The notes below the pieces were generated by a model. The model searched no databases. It was not told where the DNA came from and saw only the letters and a program-made list of their open reading frames with translations. Both the position numbers and the translations under genes were made by a program. From Bradyrhizobium macuxiense (GTDB lineage Bacteria; Pseudomonadota; Alphaproteobacteria; Rhizobiales; Xanthobacteraceae): DNA of 64,000 nt. The stretch is taken from assembly GCF_001542415.1 (NCBI RefSeq), contig NZ_LNCU01000088.1, positions 143,706 through 207,705 of the forward strand, read 5' to 3'. Positions 42,739 to 51,949 of this stretch are shown here, one piece after another (the first letter of the stretch is position 1; each line of letters opens with the position of its first letter).

Positions 42739-43210
42739 GTCCGTTTCTTTCCGATTCATTCGCTGCTGCGTGGGAAGCGCGTCAACGTTCGATCAAGTCT
42801 ATGAGCGGCCTGTTCGCCGTCAATGAAACGGATAACTGAATTGTCTGCCCTTGCGGCAACGACTCGCTCGTCAAACGATGCGTTCGTAGAAGGCGTCACG
42901 CCTGCTGGCCGAAGACGCTGAAATGCTGTGCAGGCCGTGCCGGCGAGATGCGAGTCAGTGCATCGATCGCCGGAAATCGTTTCATCGTCGCGCAATGCCA
43001 TCGGGGAGATAACGTCTTTCGCGCGCGTTACATTCGAAATTCCATTTCATTGACGATGCCGCTATCGCGCCGCATCATTTGCGTGTTGCTTTGAGTGCAA
43101 TCGCGCCGGAGAAATCCGCTTTTTCTAGAACATGAGCTTCGAACGACGGGCGTGCAGACCGAGAGGTTTTGCGCGTGGGGGCAGAGCCTTGCCGAAATGC
43201 AGGAGTGAAT
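42739..43210. promoter_or_regulatory. Divergent promoter region of two SsuA-like genes
   Basis: About 470 bases without a recognisable gene. It contains the dyad GAAATTCCATTTC at 43036-43048 and a few A/T-rich tracts. It must contain the promoters of both the leftward SsuA-like gene and the rightward transporter operon. No sigma-54 match was found. The short dyad is a candidate regulator site only. Confidence 0.3.
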
Positions 43211-44305
43211 ATGTCTGTCGATAACAAGAAGACGGTGATGGATCGCCGCACATTGCTGCGCGCGGGAGCCGCCGCGGCGTTCGCTGCGCCGATCGGGACT
43301 TTCGGCGCGCAAGCCTTTACGCCACGTGCGGTCGCGCCCGCGATCGACGTCTCCGAGTTTCCGATCTGCAAGACGGCGTCCGACGCGCCGCCTTTGACCG
43401 GCGCCCCGCGCAAGCTGAAACTGTCGTGGAACGCCGGCGCGGTCTGCCTTGCGCCGCTGCCGGTCGCGATCGACCATGGCTTCTTCCAGAAGCAAAATCT
43501 CGACGTCGAGCTCGTCAATTATTCCGGCTCGACCGACCAATTGCTGGAAGCGATCGCCACCGGCAAGAGCGACGCCGGCCTCGGCATGGCGCTGCGCTGG
43601 CTGAAGCCGCTGGAGCAGGGCTTTGACGTCAAGATCGCCGCCGGCACCCATGGCGGCTGCATGCGGGTGCTGACCCGCGCCAACTCCGGTGTCGACACGC
43701 TCGCCGACCTCAAGGGCAAGATTGTCGCGGTCGGCGATCTCGCCGGGCCCGACAAGAACTTCTTCTCGATCCAGCTCGCCAAGCTCGGCATCGATCCGGT
43801 CAGGGATGTCGACTGGCGCGCCTATCCCGGCAATCTGCTCAACGTTGCGGTGGAGAAGGGCGAGGTGCAGGCGTTCCTGTCGTCGGATCCGCTGGCCTAT
43901 CTCTGGCTGAAGGATCCGCAATACAAGGAAGTCGCCTCCAATCTCGACGGCGCGTATCGCGACCGCACCTGCTGCATCGTCGGCGTGCGCGGCAGCCTGG
44001 TGCGCGAAGAGCCGAAAGTCGCGCGGGCGATCACGCAGGCGCTGCTCGATGCCGCGATGTTCACCTCGCAGAATCCGGACAAAGCGGCAAAGTCGTTCCA
44101 GCCCTACGCCCCGAAAGCGGCGAGCCTCGCCGACCTCGAAGGCATGGTGCGCTACCACACCCATCGCCATCACCCGACCGGCGAGGCGCTCAAGCGCGAG
44201 CTGAAGGACTATGCCGACGACCTGAAAACCGTGCAGGTGTTCAAGCAAAGTACGGACACGGCCAAATTCGCGGAGCGGATCTATGTCGACCTATTCAGTG
44301 TCTGA
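43211..44305 (+). CDS. Nitrate/sulfonate-type ABC binding protein, Tat-exported
   Basis: A 364-residue NrtA/SsuA/TauA-type binding protein. It has a twin-arginine signal (MDRRTLLRAGAAAAFAAP) and then LKLSWNAGAVCLAPLPVAIDHG, GKSDAGLGMALRW and DLAGPDKNFFSIQLAKLGID. It is the first gene of an operon with the SsuC- and SsuB-like genes, overlapping the permease gene by 23 bases. AGGAG is seven bases before the ATG. It is larger and more divergent than the other three binding proteins here. Confidence 0.87.
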   Translation: MSVDNKKTVMDRRTLLRAGAAAAFAAPIGTFGAQAFTPRAVAPAIDVSEFPICKTASDAPPLTGAPRKLKLSWNAGAVCLAPLPVAIDHGFFQKQNLDVELVNYSGSTDQLLEAIATGKSDAGLGMALRWLKPLEQGFDVKIAAGTHGGCMRVLTRANSGVDTLADLKGKIVAVGDLAGPDKNFFSIQLAKLGIDPVRDVDWRAYPGNLLNVAVEKGEVQAFLSSDPLAYLWLKDPQYKEVASNLDGAYRDRTCCIVGVRGSLVREEPKVARAITQALLDAAMFTSQNPDKAAKSFQPYAPKAASLADLEGMVRYHTHRHHPTGEALKRELKDYADDLKTVQVFKQSTDTAKFAERIYVDLFSV

Positions 44306-45299
44306 CGCGGCGGCCGCGCCTGCGCCGCGTGCCGCAGTGACGCTCTCGAACCTCTCGGGCAGCTACGGTATCGGGCTCGCCGCAAGCCTGGCATGGCTGG
44401 CCTTCGGGCTGTCATGTCTCTATTGGCCGGATGTCGGCGACTGGTCGCGGACGGATTCGCTCGGCATCGGCGCCATCGTCATTGCCGCCTTCGTGCTGTT
44501 CGGGACCTTCGGCGCAGACTATCTCGGCGGCCCGGGCGAGGCGTTGCGCAAGCGTGCGCCGTGGCTGGTTGCGCTCGGTGCGCTCTTCACACTGTGGGAG
44601 GTCGCTACCGCGAAGTTTGCCTGGCTGCCGCTGCCGTTCTTCCCGCCGCCGCAGTCGATCCTCGAAGTATATACCGACGATCTGCCGAAACTGCTCGACA
44701 GCGTGTTCGCCTCGGTCAAGCTGCAGCTCGGCGGTTACATCATCGGGGCGACCATCGGCTTCGTCACCGGTGTTTCGATCGGCTGGTCGCAGAAGGCCGG
44801 CTACTGGATCCATCCAGTGTTGCGCTTCATCGGCCCGCTGCCGGCCACGGCCTGGCTGCCGATCGCCTTTTTTAGCTTTCCGTCGAGCTGGAGCGCCTCG
44901 ACCTTCCTGATCGCGCTCGCTACCGGATTTCCGGTGACGGTGTTGACCTGGTCGGGCGTGGCGAGCGTCAGCAGCGCCTATTACGACGTTGCGCGCACAC
45001 TCGGCGCCAAGCCGTCGTTCCTGGTGCTGAAGGTGGCAATCCCCGCAGCGCTGCCGCATGTGTTCGTCGGTCTGTTCATGGGGCTCGGCTCGTCCTTTGC
45101 CGTGCTCGTCGTCGCCGAGATGATCGGAGTCAAGGCCGGGCTCGGCTGGTACCTGCAATGGGCGCAGGGCTGGGCGGCCTACGCCAACATGTATGCGGCG
45201 CTGATCGTGATGTCGCTGCTCTGCTCCGGCGCGATCACGCTGTTGTTCCGCACCCGCGACCGCCTGTTGGTCTGGCAGAAGGGTGTCGTCAAATGGTAG
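44283..45299 (+). CDS. Nitrate/sulfonate-type ABC permease (SsuC-like)
   Basis: A 338-residue permease, longer than typical SsuC (about 260), because of extra N-terminal hydrophobic segments (residues 28-80). The core has FFPPPQSILEVYTDDLPKL, GFVTGVSIGWSQKAGYWI and the EAA loop YDVARTLGAKPSFLVLKVAIPAALPHV. It partners the adjacent ATPase; its end overlaps that start codon. Confidence 0.88.
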   Translation: MSTYSVSDAAAAPAPRAAVTLSNLSGSYGIGLAASLAWLAFGLSCLYWPDVGDWSRTDSLGIGAIVIAAFVLFGTFGADYLGGPGEALRKRAPWLVALGALFTLWEVATAKFAWLPLPFFPPPQSILEVYTDDLPKLLDSVFASVKLQLGGYIIGATIGFVTGVSIGWSQKAGYWIHPVLRFIGPLPATAWLPIAFFSFPSSWSASTFLIALATGFPVTVLTWSGVASVSSAYYDVARTLGAKPSFLVLKVAIPAALPHVFVGLFMGLGSSFAVLVVAEMIGVKAGLGWYLQWAQGWAAYANMYAALIVMSLLCSGAITLLFRTRDRLLVWQKGVVKW

Positions 45300-46090
45300 T
45301 GCAATCCGCCGCCGAGGCGATCACCTATCCGGCCGTGGGCGCCGAGCTCGATATCGAAGGCGTCAGCCACGCCTTCGATATCGACGGCGCAACGCTGCCG
45401 GTGCTCGACAATGTGAGTCTGGCAATCGCGCCGGGCGAGTTCGTCGCGCTGCTCGGCCCATCCGGCTGCGGCAAGTCGACCCTGCTGCGGCTGGTCGCCG
45501 GCCTCGAGAGGCCGCGCGCCGGCGTGCTGCGCGAGGATGAGACCCGCATCACCGGCCCGCATCCGTCGCGCGTCGTCGTGTTCCAGGATCCCACCTTGTT
45601 TCCGTGGCGCTCGGTCTGGGACAATGTGGCGCTCGGGCTCGAGGCGCAGGGCATTCTGAAGACGCAGCGGCACCGGGTCGATGATGCGATCGACCTGGTC
45701 GGCCTGTCGTCCTTCCGCAATGCCTATCCGCACCAGCTCTCCGGCGGCATGGCGCAGCGCGTCGCGCTGGCCCGTGCGCTGGTGAACGATCCGAAGATCC
45801 TCGTGCTCGACGAGCCGCTCGGCAAGCTCGACTCGCTGACGCGGATCGCGATGCAGTCCGAGATCGTCGCGCTCTGGCAGCGCAAGGGCTTTACGACGCT
45901 GCTGGTCACCCACGACGTCGAGGAGGCGCTGGTGCTCGCCAACCGCGTGATCGTGCTCTCCGATCGTCCGGCGCGGATCAAGGCCGACATCGCCGTGCAG
46001 CGGCCCTATCCGCGGCATCGCGGCGATCCCTATCTCGCCGAGCTCCGCAAGCAGATCCTCGGCCTGCTCGGACTGGAGGCGACGTGGTGA
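45293..46090 (+). CDS. Nitrate/sulfonate-type ABC ATPase (SsuB-like)
   Basis: A 265-residue single-domain ATPase. Walker A GPSGCGKST near 56-64, Q-loop FQDPTLFPWRSVWDNV, signature LSGGMAQRVALARAL and Walker B ILVLDEPLGKLD are all intact. The start ATG lies in the last codons of the permease gene. It is the only ATPase gene in the 39-49 kb region and probably serves several of the binding proteins. Confidence 0.9.
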   Translation: MVVQSAAEAITYPAVGAELDIEGVSHAFDIDGATLPVLDNVSLAIAPGEFVALLGPSGCGKSTLLRLVAGLERPRAGVLREDETRITGPHPSRVVVFQDPTLFPWRSVWDNVALGLEAQGILKTQRHRVDDAIDLVGLSSFRNAYPHQLSGGMAQRVALARALVNDPKILVLDEPLGKLDSLTRIAMQSEIVALWQRKGFTTLLVTHDVEEALVLANRVIVLSDRPARIKADIAVQRPYPRHRGDPYLAELRKQILGLLGLEATW

Positions 46091-47256
46091 CCATAGTCGC
46101 AAAGGAGGCTCCGCAGGCGAGCGAGCTCCAGTACATCGTGCGCGCCCTGCGGCTCGCCGAGTCGTTTGCAGCGCGTGCGCCGGCGCACGATCGCGACGCG
46201 AGTTTTCCGTTCGAGAATTTCGCGGACCTTTCGCGCGAAGGACTGCTGGCCCTGACCGTGCCGGCAGCGCTCGGCGGCGTCGGGGCGGGCGCCGGCGAAG
46301 CCGCGCGCGTGCTAGGCATCATCGGCAGGGCCGATCCGTCGACCGCGCTCGTGCTGTCGATGCATTACATCCAGCATCTGGTGATGGCCCGGAGCACGCG
46401 CTGGCCCGGCCGGCTCTCGCGCAAGCTCGCGAAGGAGACGGTCGAAGGCGTCGCGCTGATCAACGCATTGCGCGTCGAGCCCGAGCTTGGCTCGCCGGCG
46501 CGCGGCGGCCTGCCGACGACGATCGCGCGGCGCACGGAGACCGGCTGGCGGCTGAGCGGCCGGAAGATCTATTCGACCGGCGCGCCGATCCTGAAATGGT
46601 ACGCGGTCTGGGCCAAGACCGATGAGCTGGAGACCCGGGTCGGAATATTCCTGGTTCCCGCCGGGTTGCCGGGGACGCGGATCGAGGAAACTTGGGATCA
46701 CCTGGGCTTACGTGCCAGCGGCAGCCACACCGTGATTTTCGACGATGTCGTGTTTCCGCTGGATTATGAGATCGACGTTCGCAAGCCCGACGATTGGAAG
46801 GTTCCGGATTTCACGCAGGCGACGGTGCACGCCATCTTCATTGCCGCGATCTATGACGGCATTGCCCGCGCGGCGCGCGACTGGCTGGTGACCTTTCTGA
46901 AGGAGCGGGTGCCGGCCAATCTCGGCGCGCCGCTGGCGACATTGCCGCGCTTCCAGGAAGTCGTCGGCGGTATCGAGACGCGGCTGGCCGTCAACGCGCG
47001 GCTGATCGAGAGCTTCGCTGCCGATTTCGATGACGGCTTCCAGCTCTCGGCGATCGAGTCTAACATCGTCAAGCTGACGGTGACCAATAACGCCGTCAAA
47101 GCGGTGGAGGATGCCTTGTCGCTGACCAGCAATCACGGTCTGTCGCGAACCAATCCGCTGGAGCGGCATTATCGCGACGTGCTGTGCGGCCGCGTCCATA
47201 CCCCGCAAGACGATGCCACCCGTATCTCCGCCGGACGCCTCGCGCTGGGCGTCTGA
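46084..47256 (+). CDS. Acyl-CoA dehydrogenase-like flavoprotein (SfnB/DszC type)
   Basis: A 390-residue protein of the acyl-CoA dehydrogenase fold. Family segments are FADLSREGLLALTVPAALGG, AKETVEGVALINALRVEPELGSP, GWRLSGRKIYSTGAP and HLGLRASGSHTVIFDDV. The context (SsuABC, SsuD-like enzyme) and these sequences point to the SfnB/DszC group of flavin-dependent monooxygenases acting on organosulfur compounds rather than fatty-acid oxidation. It overlaps the ATPase gene with GTGGTGA, so either GTG (46084 or 46087) may be the start. Confidence 0.84.
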   Translation: MVTIVAKEAPQASELQYIVRALRLAESFAARAPAHDRDASFPFENFADLSREGLLALTVPAALGGVGAGAGEAARVLGIIGRADPSTALVLSMHYIQHLVMARSTRWPGRLSRKLAKETVEGVALINALRVEPELGSPARGGLPTTIARRTETGWRLSGRKIYSTGAPILKWYAVWAKTDELETRVGIFLVPAGLPGTRIEETWDHLGLRASGSHTVIFDDVVFPLDYEIDVRKPDDWKVPDFTQATVHAIFIAAIYDGIARAARDWLVTFLKERVPANLGAPLATLPRFQEVVGGIETRLAVNARLIESFAADFDDGFQLSAIESNIVKLTVTNNAVKAVEDALSLTSNHGLSRTNPLERHYRDVLCGRVHTPQDDATRISAGRLALGV

Positions 47257-47287
47257 TAACAACAGTCAACGAACCGGAGTTTCTCCC

Positions 47288-48382
47288 ATGTCGGTCGAGT
47301 TCATCGGCTTCATCACCAACAACAACGCGTCCGAGACCATCGTCCGCTCCGGCCCGGTGCTCGATCCGCCCTATATCGAGACCGTCGCGAAGGCGCATGA
47401 GCTTGCGGGCTTCGACCGCGCGCTGCTGGCGTTCCACTCGACGACGCCCGATGCGCTGCAGGTTGCGCAGCACGTGCTGACCATCACCAAGACGCTGAAG
47501 GTGATGATCGCGCAGCGCCCTGGCTTCACTGCGCCAACGCTGCTGGCGCGCCAGCTCGCCACGCTGGACCAGCTCTATGGCGGCCGCGTCTCGCTTCACG
47601 TCATCACCGGCGGCAACGCCATCGAGCTGCGTCAGGACGGCAACACGCTCGACGACAAGGACGAGCGCTACGGCCGCACCAGCGAATTCCTCGATGTCGT
47701 TCGGCTGGAATGGACCAGCGAGAAGCCGTTCAACTACAGCGGCAAGTATTACAACGTCGAGAACGGCTTCTCGCAGGTGAAGCCGCTTCGGAAGGGCGGC
47801 ATCTACACCTTCGTCGGCGGCGGCTCGGATGCCGCGGTCGAGGTCGCAGGCAAGCATGCGGATACGTTCTCGCTGTGGGGGGAGTCCTACGCGCAGGTTC
47901 GTGACGTCACCGCGCGCGTACGTGCGGCTGCCGCCAAATACGGCCGGCCGAGCCCGCGCTTCAGCCTGTCGGTGCGGCCGATCCTCGCCGACACCGAAGA
48001 GAAGGCGTGGAAGAAGGCCGACGCGATCCTGGAGCGCGCCACCGCGCTGCAGGACAAGACCGGCTACCGCCGCCCCAATCACGCGACTGACGGCGCCAAG
48101 CGCCTGCTGGCGCTTGCCGATCAGGGCACCCGCATCGACAAACGGCTGTGGACCGAGGTCGCCAAGCTCACCGGCGCCAACAGCAACACCACCGCGCTGG
48201 TCGGCACGCCCGAGCAGGTCGCCGAGGTGTTCGGCGACTATTACGATCTCGGCATCAACCATTTTCTGATCCGGGGCTTCGATCCGCTGGTCGATGCCAT
48301 CGACTATGGCCGCGAGTTGATTCCGTTGACGCGGAAGCTGATCGCGGCGCGCGACGAGCAGCGCGGGATCGCCGCGGAATGA
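47288..48382 (+). CDS. LLM-class alkanesulfonate monooxygenase (SsuD-like)
   Basis: A 364-residue FMNH2-dependent luciferase-family enzyme. The N-terminus VEFIGFITNNNASET and the segments IAQRPGFTAPTLLARQLATLD, RVSLHVITGG and GGGSDAAVEVAGKHADTFSLWGE are SsuD-typical. It would release sulfite from alkanesulfonates using reduced flavin from a partner reductase; no SsuE-like reductase is nearby. It overlaps the next gene by four bases. Confidence 0.88.
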   Translation: MSVEFIGFITNNNASETIVRSGPVLDPPYIETVAKAHELAGFDRALLAFHSTTPDALQVAQHVLTITKTLKVMIAQRPGFTAPTLLARQLATLDQLYGGRVSLHVITGGNAIELRQDGNTLDDKDERYGRTSEFLDVVRLEWTSEKPFNYSGKYYNVENGFSQVKPLRKGGIYTFVGGGSDAAVEVAGKHADTFSLWGESYAQVRDVTARVRAAAAKYGRPSPRFSLSVRPILADTEEKAWKKADAILERATALQDKTGYRRPNHATDGAKRLLALADQGTRIDKRLWTEVAKLTGANSNTTALVGTPEQVAEVFGDYYDLGINHFLIRGFDPLVDAIDYGRELIPLTRKLIAARDEQRGIAAE

Positions 48383-49320
48383 TCCGGTTGATTGTTGCGG
48401 CGGCGCTTGCGTTCGCCGGGATCGACGCTGCGGCGGCGCAAACCACGCTGCGCGTCGGCGACCAGAAGGGCAATTCGCAGGCCGTGATGGAAGCGGCCGG
48501 CGTGCTCAAGGACATCCCCTACAAGATCGAATGGAAGGAGTTCGCCGCCGCCGCGCCGCTGCTCGAGGCGCTCGGCGCGGGCGCGATCGACACAGGCCTG
48601 GTGGGCGACGCGCCTTTCACCTTTGCGGCCGCCGCCAAGGTTCCGGTCAAGGCGATCGCCGCTGTGCGCCAGTCGCGCGAGGGGCTTGCGGTCGTGGTGC
48701 CGGAGAAGTCCGCGATCAAGAGTTTCGACGATCTGCGCGGCAAGAAGATCGCAACCGGCCGCGGCTCGATCGGCCACCAGCTGATCCTCGCCGCGCTGGA
48801 GTCGCGTGGGTGGAAGGCCGGCGACGTGCAGATCGTGTTCCTCGCGCCGTCGGACGCGAAGGTCGCGTACTCGCAAGGCTCGATCGATGCCTGGTCGACC
48901 TGGGAGCCCTATGTCAGCCAGGAAGAAGTGCTGTTCAAGTCGCGCCGCGTCATCACGGCCGACGGCATCACGCCCGGTCTCGGCTTCCAGGTGGCGACGC
49001 CCGATGCCATCAAGGACAAGCGCGCCGAGCTCGAGGATTTCGTGCGCCGGCTCGCCGCCGCGCGCGCCTGGTCGCAGAACAATGTCGAGAGCTACGCCGC
49101 GACCTGGGGCAAACTGATGAACATCCCGCCCGCGGTGCCGCTCAACTGGTTGACGCGGGCGAAGATCCGCATCGTGCCGATCGACGACAGTGTCGTGGCC
49201 GACGAGCAGAAGACCATCGATCTCTATGACCGCTGGGGTCTGATCCGGCAGAAGGTGAATGCGGCCGACATCGTCGACCGGTCGTTCGCGGCAGCCGTCG
49301 AGAAGGGCGCGGGGCTGTAG
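48379..49320 (+). CDS. Aliphatic sulfonate-type ABC binding protein (SsuA-like)
   Basis: A 313-residue binding protein with a short Sec signal (MIRLIVAAALAFAGIDAAAA). The mature part TTLRVGDQKGNSQAVMEAAG, SIDAWSTWEPYVSQEE and ITPGLGFQVATPDAIKDKR are close to the protein at 41752. The ATG overlaps the SsuD-like stop (ATGA). It ends the sulfonate operon that starts at 43211. Confidence 0.87.
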   Translation: MIRLIVAAALAFAGIDAAAAQTTLRVGDQKGNSQAVMEAAGVLKDIPYKIEWKEFAAAAPLLEALGAGAIDTGLVGDAPFTFAAAAKVPVKAIAAVRQSREGLAVVVPEKSAIKSFDDLRGKKIATGRGSIGHQLILAALESRGWKAGDVQIVFLAPSDAKVAYSQGSIDAWSTWEPYVSQEEVLFKSRRVITADGITPGLGFQVATPDAIKDKRAELEDFVRRLAAARAWSQNNVESYAATWGKLMNIPPAVPLNWLTRAKIRIVPIDDSVVADEQKTIDLYDRWGLIRQKVNAADIVDRSFAAAVEKGAGL

Positions 49321-49344
49321 CGTTGCGCATCTGGTTGCGACTAG

Positions 49345-49474
49345 CCCCTCATGGTGAGGAGCGCGGAACGCGCGTCTCTGGACGATGCTTCGCATCGCCA
49401 GACGAACCATGAGGCCCCGTCTACGGCCTACATCCTTCGAGACGCTTGCTTCGCAAGCTCCTCAGGATGAGGGG
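49345..49474. repeat. Palindromic repeat family A, copy 3
   Basis: Same element as 10352-10454 and orientation as copy 1, with an extra internal hairpin around 49377-49403 (GGACGATGCTTCGCATCGCC). It follows the sulfonate operon by 24 bases and could be its transcript end. The rest of the interval to 49674 holds the promoter of the next gene, where nothing clear was recognised. Confidence 0.78.
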
Positions 49475-49674
49475 CGAGCACAGGCTATGCGGTGACGGCT
49501 AACGAACCCGTGATCGCAAAAATATCCGTTCCTTGGCGTATAGGCCCTCGACAAGGATATTCCCCGTACGTCGCCCTGCAAAACCGCAACGTTGCTATTT
49601 TCGCAACGGCCTTGCCGGTCGCCCTGGCGTCGCCAAAATCAAACACATGAACAATCGAGTCCGGGGAAATCACC

Positions 49675-50520
49675 ATGGGCCTTCAAGAAACTCGCATCGA
49701 GTCGTTGCCGTTCGTTACCGCTGAACTGAATTACCTCGCGCCGACGCCGGGCAAGCCCCGGACTTATGCTTTCGACCCGCCGCCCGGCGAACCCAAATCC
49801 ACCGCGCTGCCCGAACCTCACAATGTCCCGATCTTCGACGGGCGCCTGATATCAGACAGTTTCTCGCTCGACCGCGAGGGATTTGCGCTGGTCAAGCATC
49901 CGACTATCGTCAAGAACTTCTACGACGACAATGAAGTCCGGAACGTCTACTACCCCGCTGTCGAAGCCTTCCTGAAGGCGACGCTGAAGGCGGACCGGGT
50001 CTTCATCTTCGACCACACCGTGCGCAAGCGCGTGGACGGAGCCGCCGATGTCAGAGGCGCCGGACCGCGGCAGCCCGCGACCCGCGTCCATGTCGACCAG
50101 ACCGCCGTCTCCGGCCACAACCGGGTGTTCGAACATCTGCCCAACGAGGCCGAGGAGCTCGTCAAGGGCCGCGTGCAGGTGATCAACCTGTGGCGCCCGA
50201 TCCGTGGACCGTTGCGCGATTCACCGCTCGCGATGGCTGACGGCACGACGATCGCGCCGGAGGATCTCATCGCTTCCGATCTGATCTACCCGAACCGCAG
50301 CGGCGAGACTTATTCGGTGAAGTACAATCCGAATCATCGCTGGTTCTACATTCCCGAGATGACGCCGGACGAGGCGATCCTGCTCAAGTGCTACGACTCG
50401 GCAACCGACGGCCGCACCCGCTTCGGGCCGCACACCGCCTTCATCGATCCGACCACACCGGCGGATGCCGCGCCGCGCGAGAGCATCGAGCTTCGAACGT
50501 TGGTGTTCCACAAGCAGTAA
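49675..50520 (+). CDS. CmcJ/NvfI (AsaB/GA4-desaturase) family oxidoreductase
   Basis: A 281-residue protein resembling the CmcJ/NvfI family, whose fungal members include 2-oxoglutarate/Fe-type oxygenases such as gibberellin GA4 desaturase and AsaB. Motifs are VIFDHTVRKR-like (IFDHTVRKRVDG), RQPATRVHVDQTAVSG with an H-x-D pair, VQVINLWRPIRGPLRDSPLA and ETYSVKYNPNHRWFYIPEMTPDEAILLKCYDS. The HVD pair and a distal His (near PHTAFID) could bind iron. Substrate unknown. Confidence 0.8.
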   Translation: MGLQETRIESLPFVTAELNYLAPTPGKPRTYAFDPPPGEPKSTALPEPHNVPIFDGRLISDSFSLDREGFALVKHPTIVKNFYDDNEVRNVYYPAVEAFLKATLKADRVFIFDHTVRKRVDGAADVRGAGPRQPATRVHVDQTAVSGHNRVFEHLPNEAEELVKGRVQVINLWRPIRGPLRDSPLAMADGTTIAPEDLIASDLIYPNRSGETYSVKYNPNHRWFYIPEMTPDEAILLKCYDSATDGRTRFGPHTAFIDPTTPADAAPRESIELRTLVFHKQ

Positions 50521-50530
50521 CGCCCAAGTT

Positions 50531-50618
50531 GGTCATGCCCGGGCTTGTGCCGGGCATCCACGTCTTGGGCTCCTCCTTGAAGAAAGACGTGGATGGCCGG
50601 GACGAGCCCGGCCACGAC
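50531..50618. repeat. Palindromic repeat (CCCGGGC/GCCGGG type)
   Basis: Two GC-rich hairpins flank the perfect dyad ATCCACGTCTT (50556-50566) / AAGACGTGGAT (50584-50594). It is a single copy in this window, but its layout is that of a rhizobial intergenic repeat. It lies between the CmcJ-type gene and the MFS gene. Confidence 0.65.
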
Positions 50619-50695
50619 TGCTCGGTGCCTCAAAAGTTGGCACCCGCTGCCCAATAATGTTACGCCCTCCCCACATTTTTGGGATAGGACGAATC

Positions 50696-51949
50696 GTGGA
50701 CGGCGCGGCGGCAACGGAAGAGGCGGGGATCGGTTTCCGCGCATTGGTTCTTGCACTTCTGGCATTGGCCTCGGGCCATATGCTGTCGACGCTGCTGCGG
50801 ACGATTCCGGGTATCAGCCTCGACCTGATGGCGTCGGATTTCGGCACCTCGCCGCAGGTGCTGGCGAGCCTCACCTCGATCTATCATTTCTCCTTTGCCG
50901 CCGCGCAGGTTCCGGTCGGCGCCGCCATGGATCGCTTCGGCGTGCGTCCGGTGTCGCTCAGCCTCCTGGCCGGAACGATTGTCGGCGCGATCGTCTCGGC
51001 GCTCGCGGTCGGGCCGTCCACCTTCCTGCTTGGGCAACTCCTGCTCGGCGTCGCCACGTCGGGCATGCTGATGTGCCCGATGACGCTCGCGGCGAAGCAG
51101 ATGTCGGCGGCGAAGTTCGGGCTGTGGTCCGGGCTGATCCTCTCGATCGGCAACACCGGCATGCTGCTGTCGTCGAGCCCGCTCGCTTTCGTCGTCGACC
51201 AGCTCGGCTGGCGGGCGGGGTTCTGGGGGTCAGCCGCGATCGGCGTTGCCGTGTTGATCGCGGTGTTTGCGCTGGTGCCGCAGCAGCCCGCGGCGCATGC
51301 GGACGACTCCTCGCCACTGCACCAGATGACCGAGGTGCTGCGGCTCGGCGTTTCGCGCGGTCTGCGCGGAGTGATCGCGTTGTCGCTGGTCTCGCTCGGC
51401 GTCGTGCTGGCGCTGCGTGCGTTGTGGGGCGGACCGTGGCTGATGGACGTGAAGGGCCTCAGCCGCATCGAGGCCGGCAATGTGCTCGGCCTGTTCACGC
51501 TGGCGATGACGGTCGGGCCGATCTGCATCGGCCTGTTCGATCGCAAGTTCGGGCATCGCCGCGCCGTGGTCGGCGGCAGCCATGCGCTTGCGGCGCTGCT
51601 GTTCGTGCTGATGGCGGCGGGCGCACCGCATTTTCCGGTCTCGAACCTGTTCGGCGTCGCCGCGATGCCGTCGCAATATGATCTCGTGCTGCTGATCCTG
51701 ATCGGCTTCGTCACCTCGGCGCAACCGCTGCTCTACGGCATGACGCGACAGCTCGTCGCCCCCCAGAACACCGGCAAGGCGTTGTCGGCGGTCAATCTCG
51801 CCTTCTTCCTTGGCGCTGCCCTGATGCAGTCGAGCACCGCCGGCGTCGCGGCGCTGTACGGATTGCCCGCGGTGCTGCTGTATATGGCAGGCGTGCTGGC
51901 CATCGGGACCGTGCTGTTCTTCCTCTACACGAAGGCTTCGAGCAGCTAA
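50696..51949 (+). CDS. MFS transporter
   Basis: A 417-residue major facilitator with about twelve membrane segments. The loop 2-3 motif is DRFGVRPVS and the second half has FDRKFGHRRAVVGG. The start GTG at 50696 has GGATAGGA upstream; an in-frame ATG at 50657 is the alternative. It resembles cyanate/NNP-type MFS members, but the substrate is not readable. Its TAA stop is at the left edge of a repeat element. Confidence 0.85.
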   Translation: MDGAAATEEAGIGFRALVLALLALASGHMLSTLLRTIPGISLDLMASDFGTSPQVLASLTSIYHFSFAAAQVPVGAAMDRFGVRPVSLSLLAGTIVGAIVSALAVGPSTFLLGQLLLGVATSGMLMCPMTLAAKQMSAAKFGLWSGLILSIGNTGMLLSSSPLAFVVDQLGWRAGFWGSAAIGVAVLIAVFALVPQQPAAHADDSSPLHQMTEVLRLGVSRGLRGVIALSLVSLGVVLALRALWGGPWLMDVKGLSRIEAGNVLGLFTLAMTVGPICIGLFDRKFGHRRAVVGGSHALAALLFVLMAAGAPHFPVSNLFGVAAMPSQYDLVLLILIGFVTSAQPLLYGMTRQLVAPQNTGKALSAVNLAFFLGAALMQSSTAGVAALYGLPAVLLYMAGVLAIGTVLFFLYTKASSS

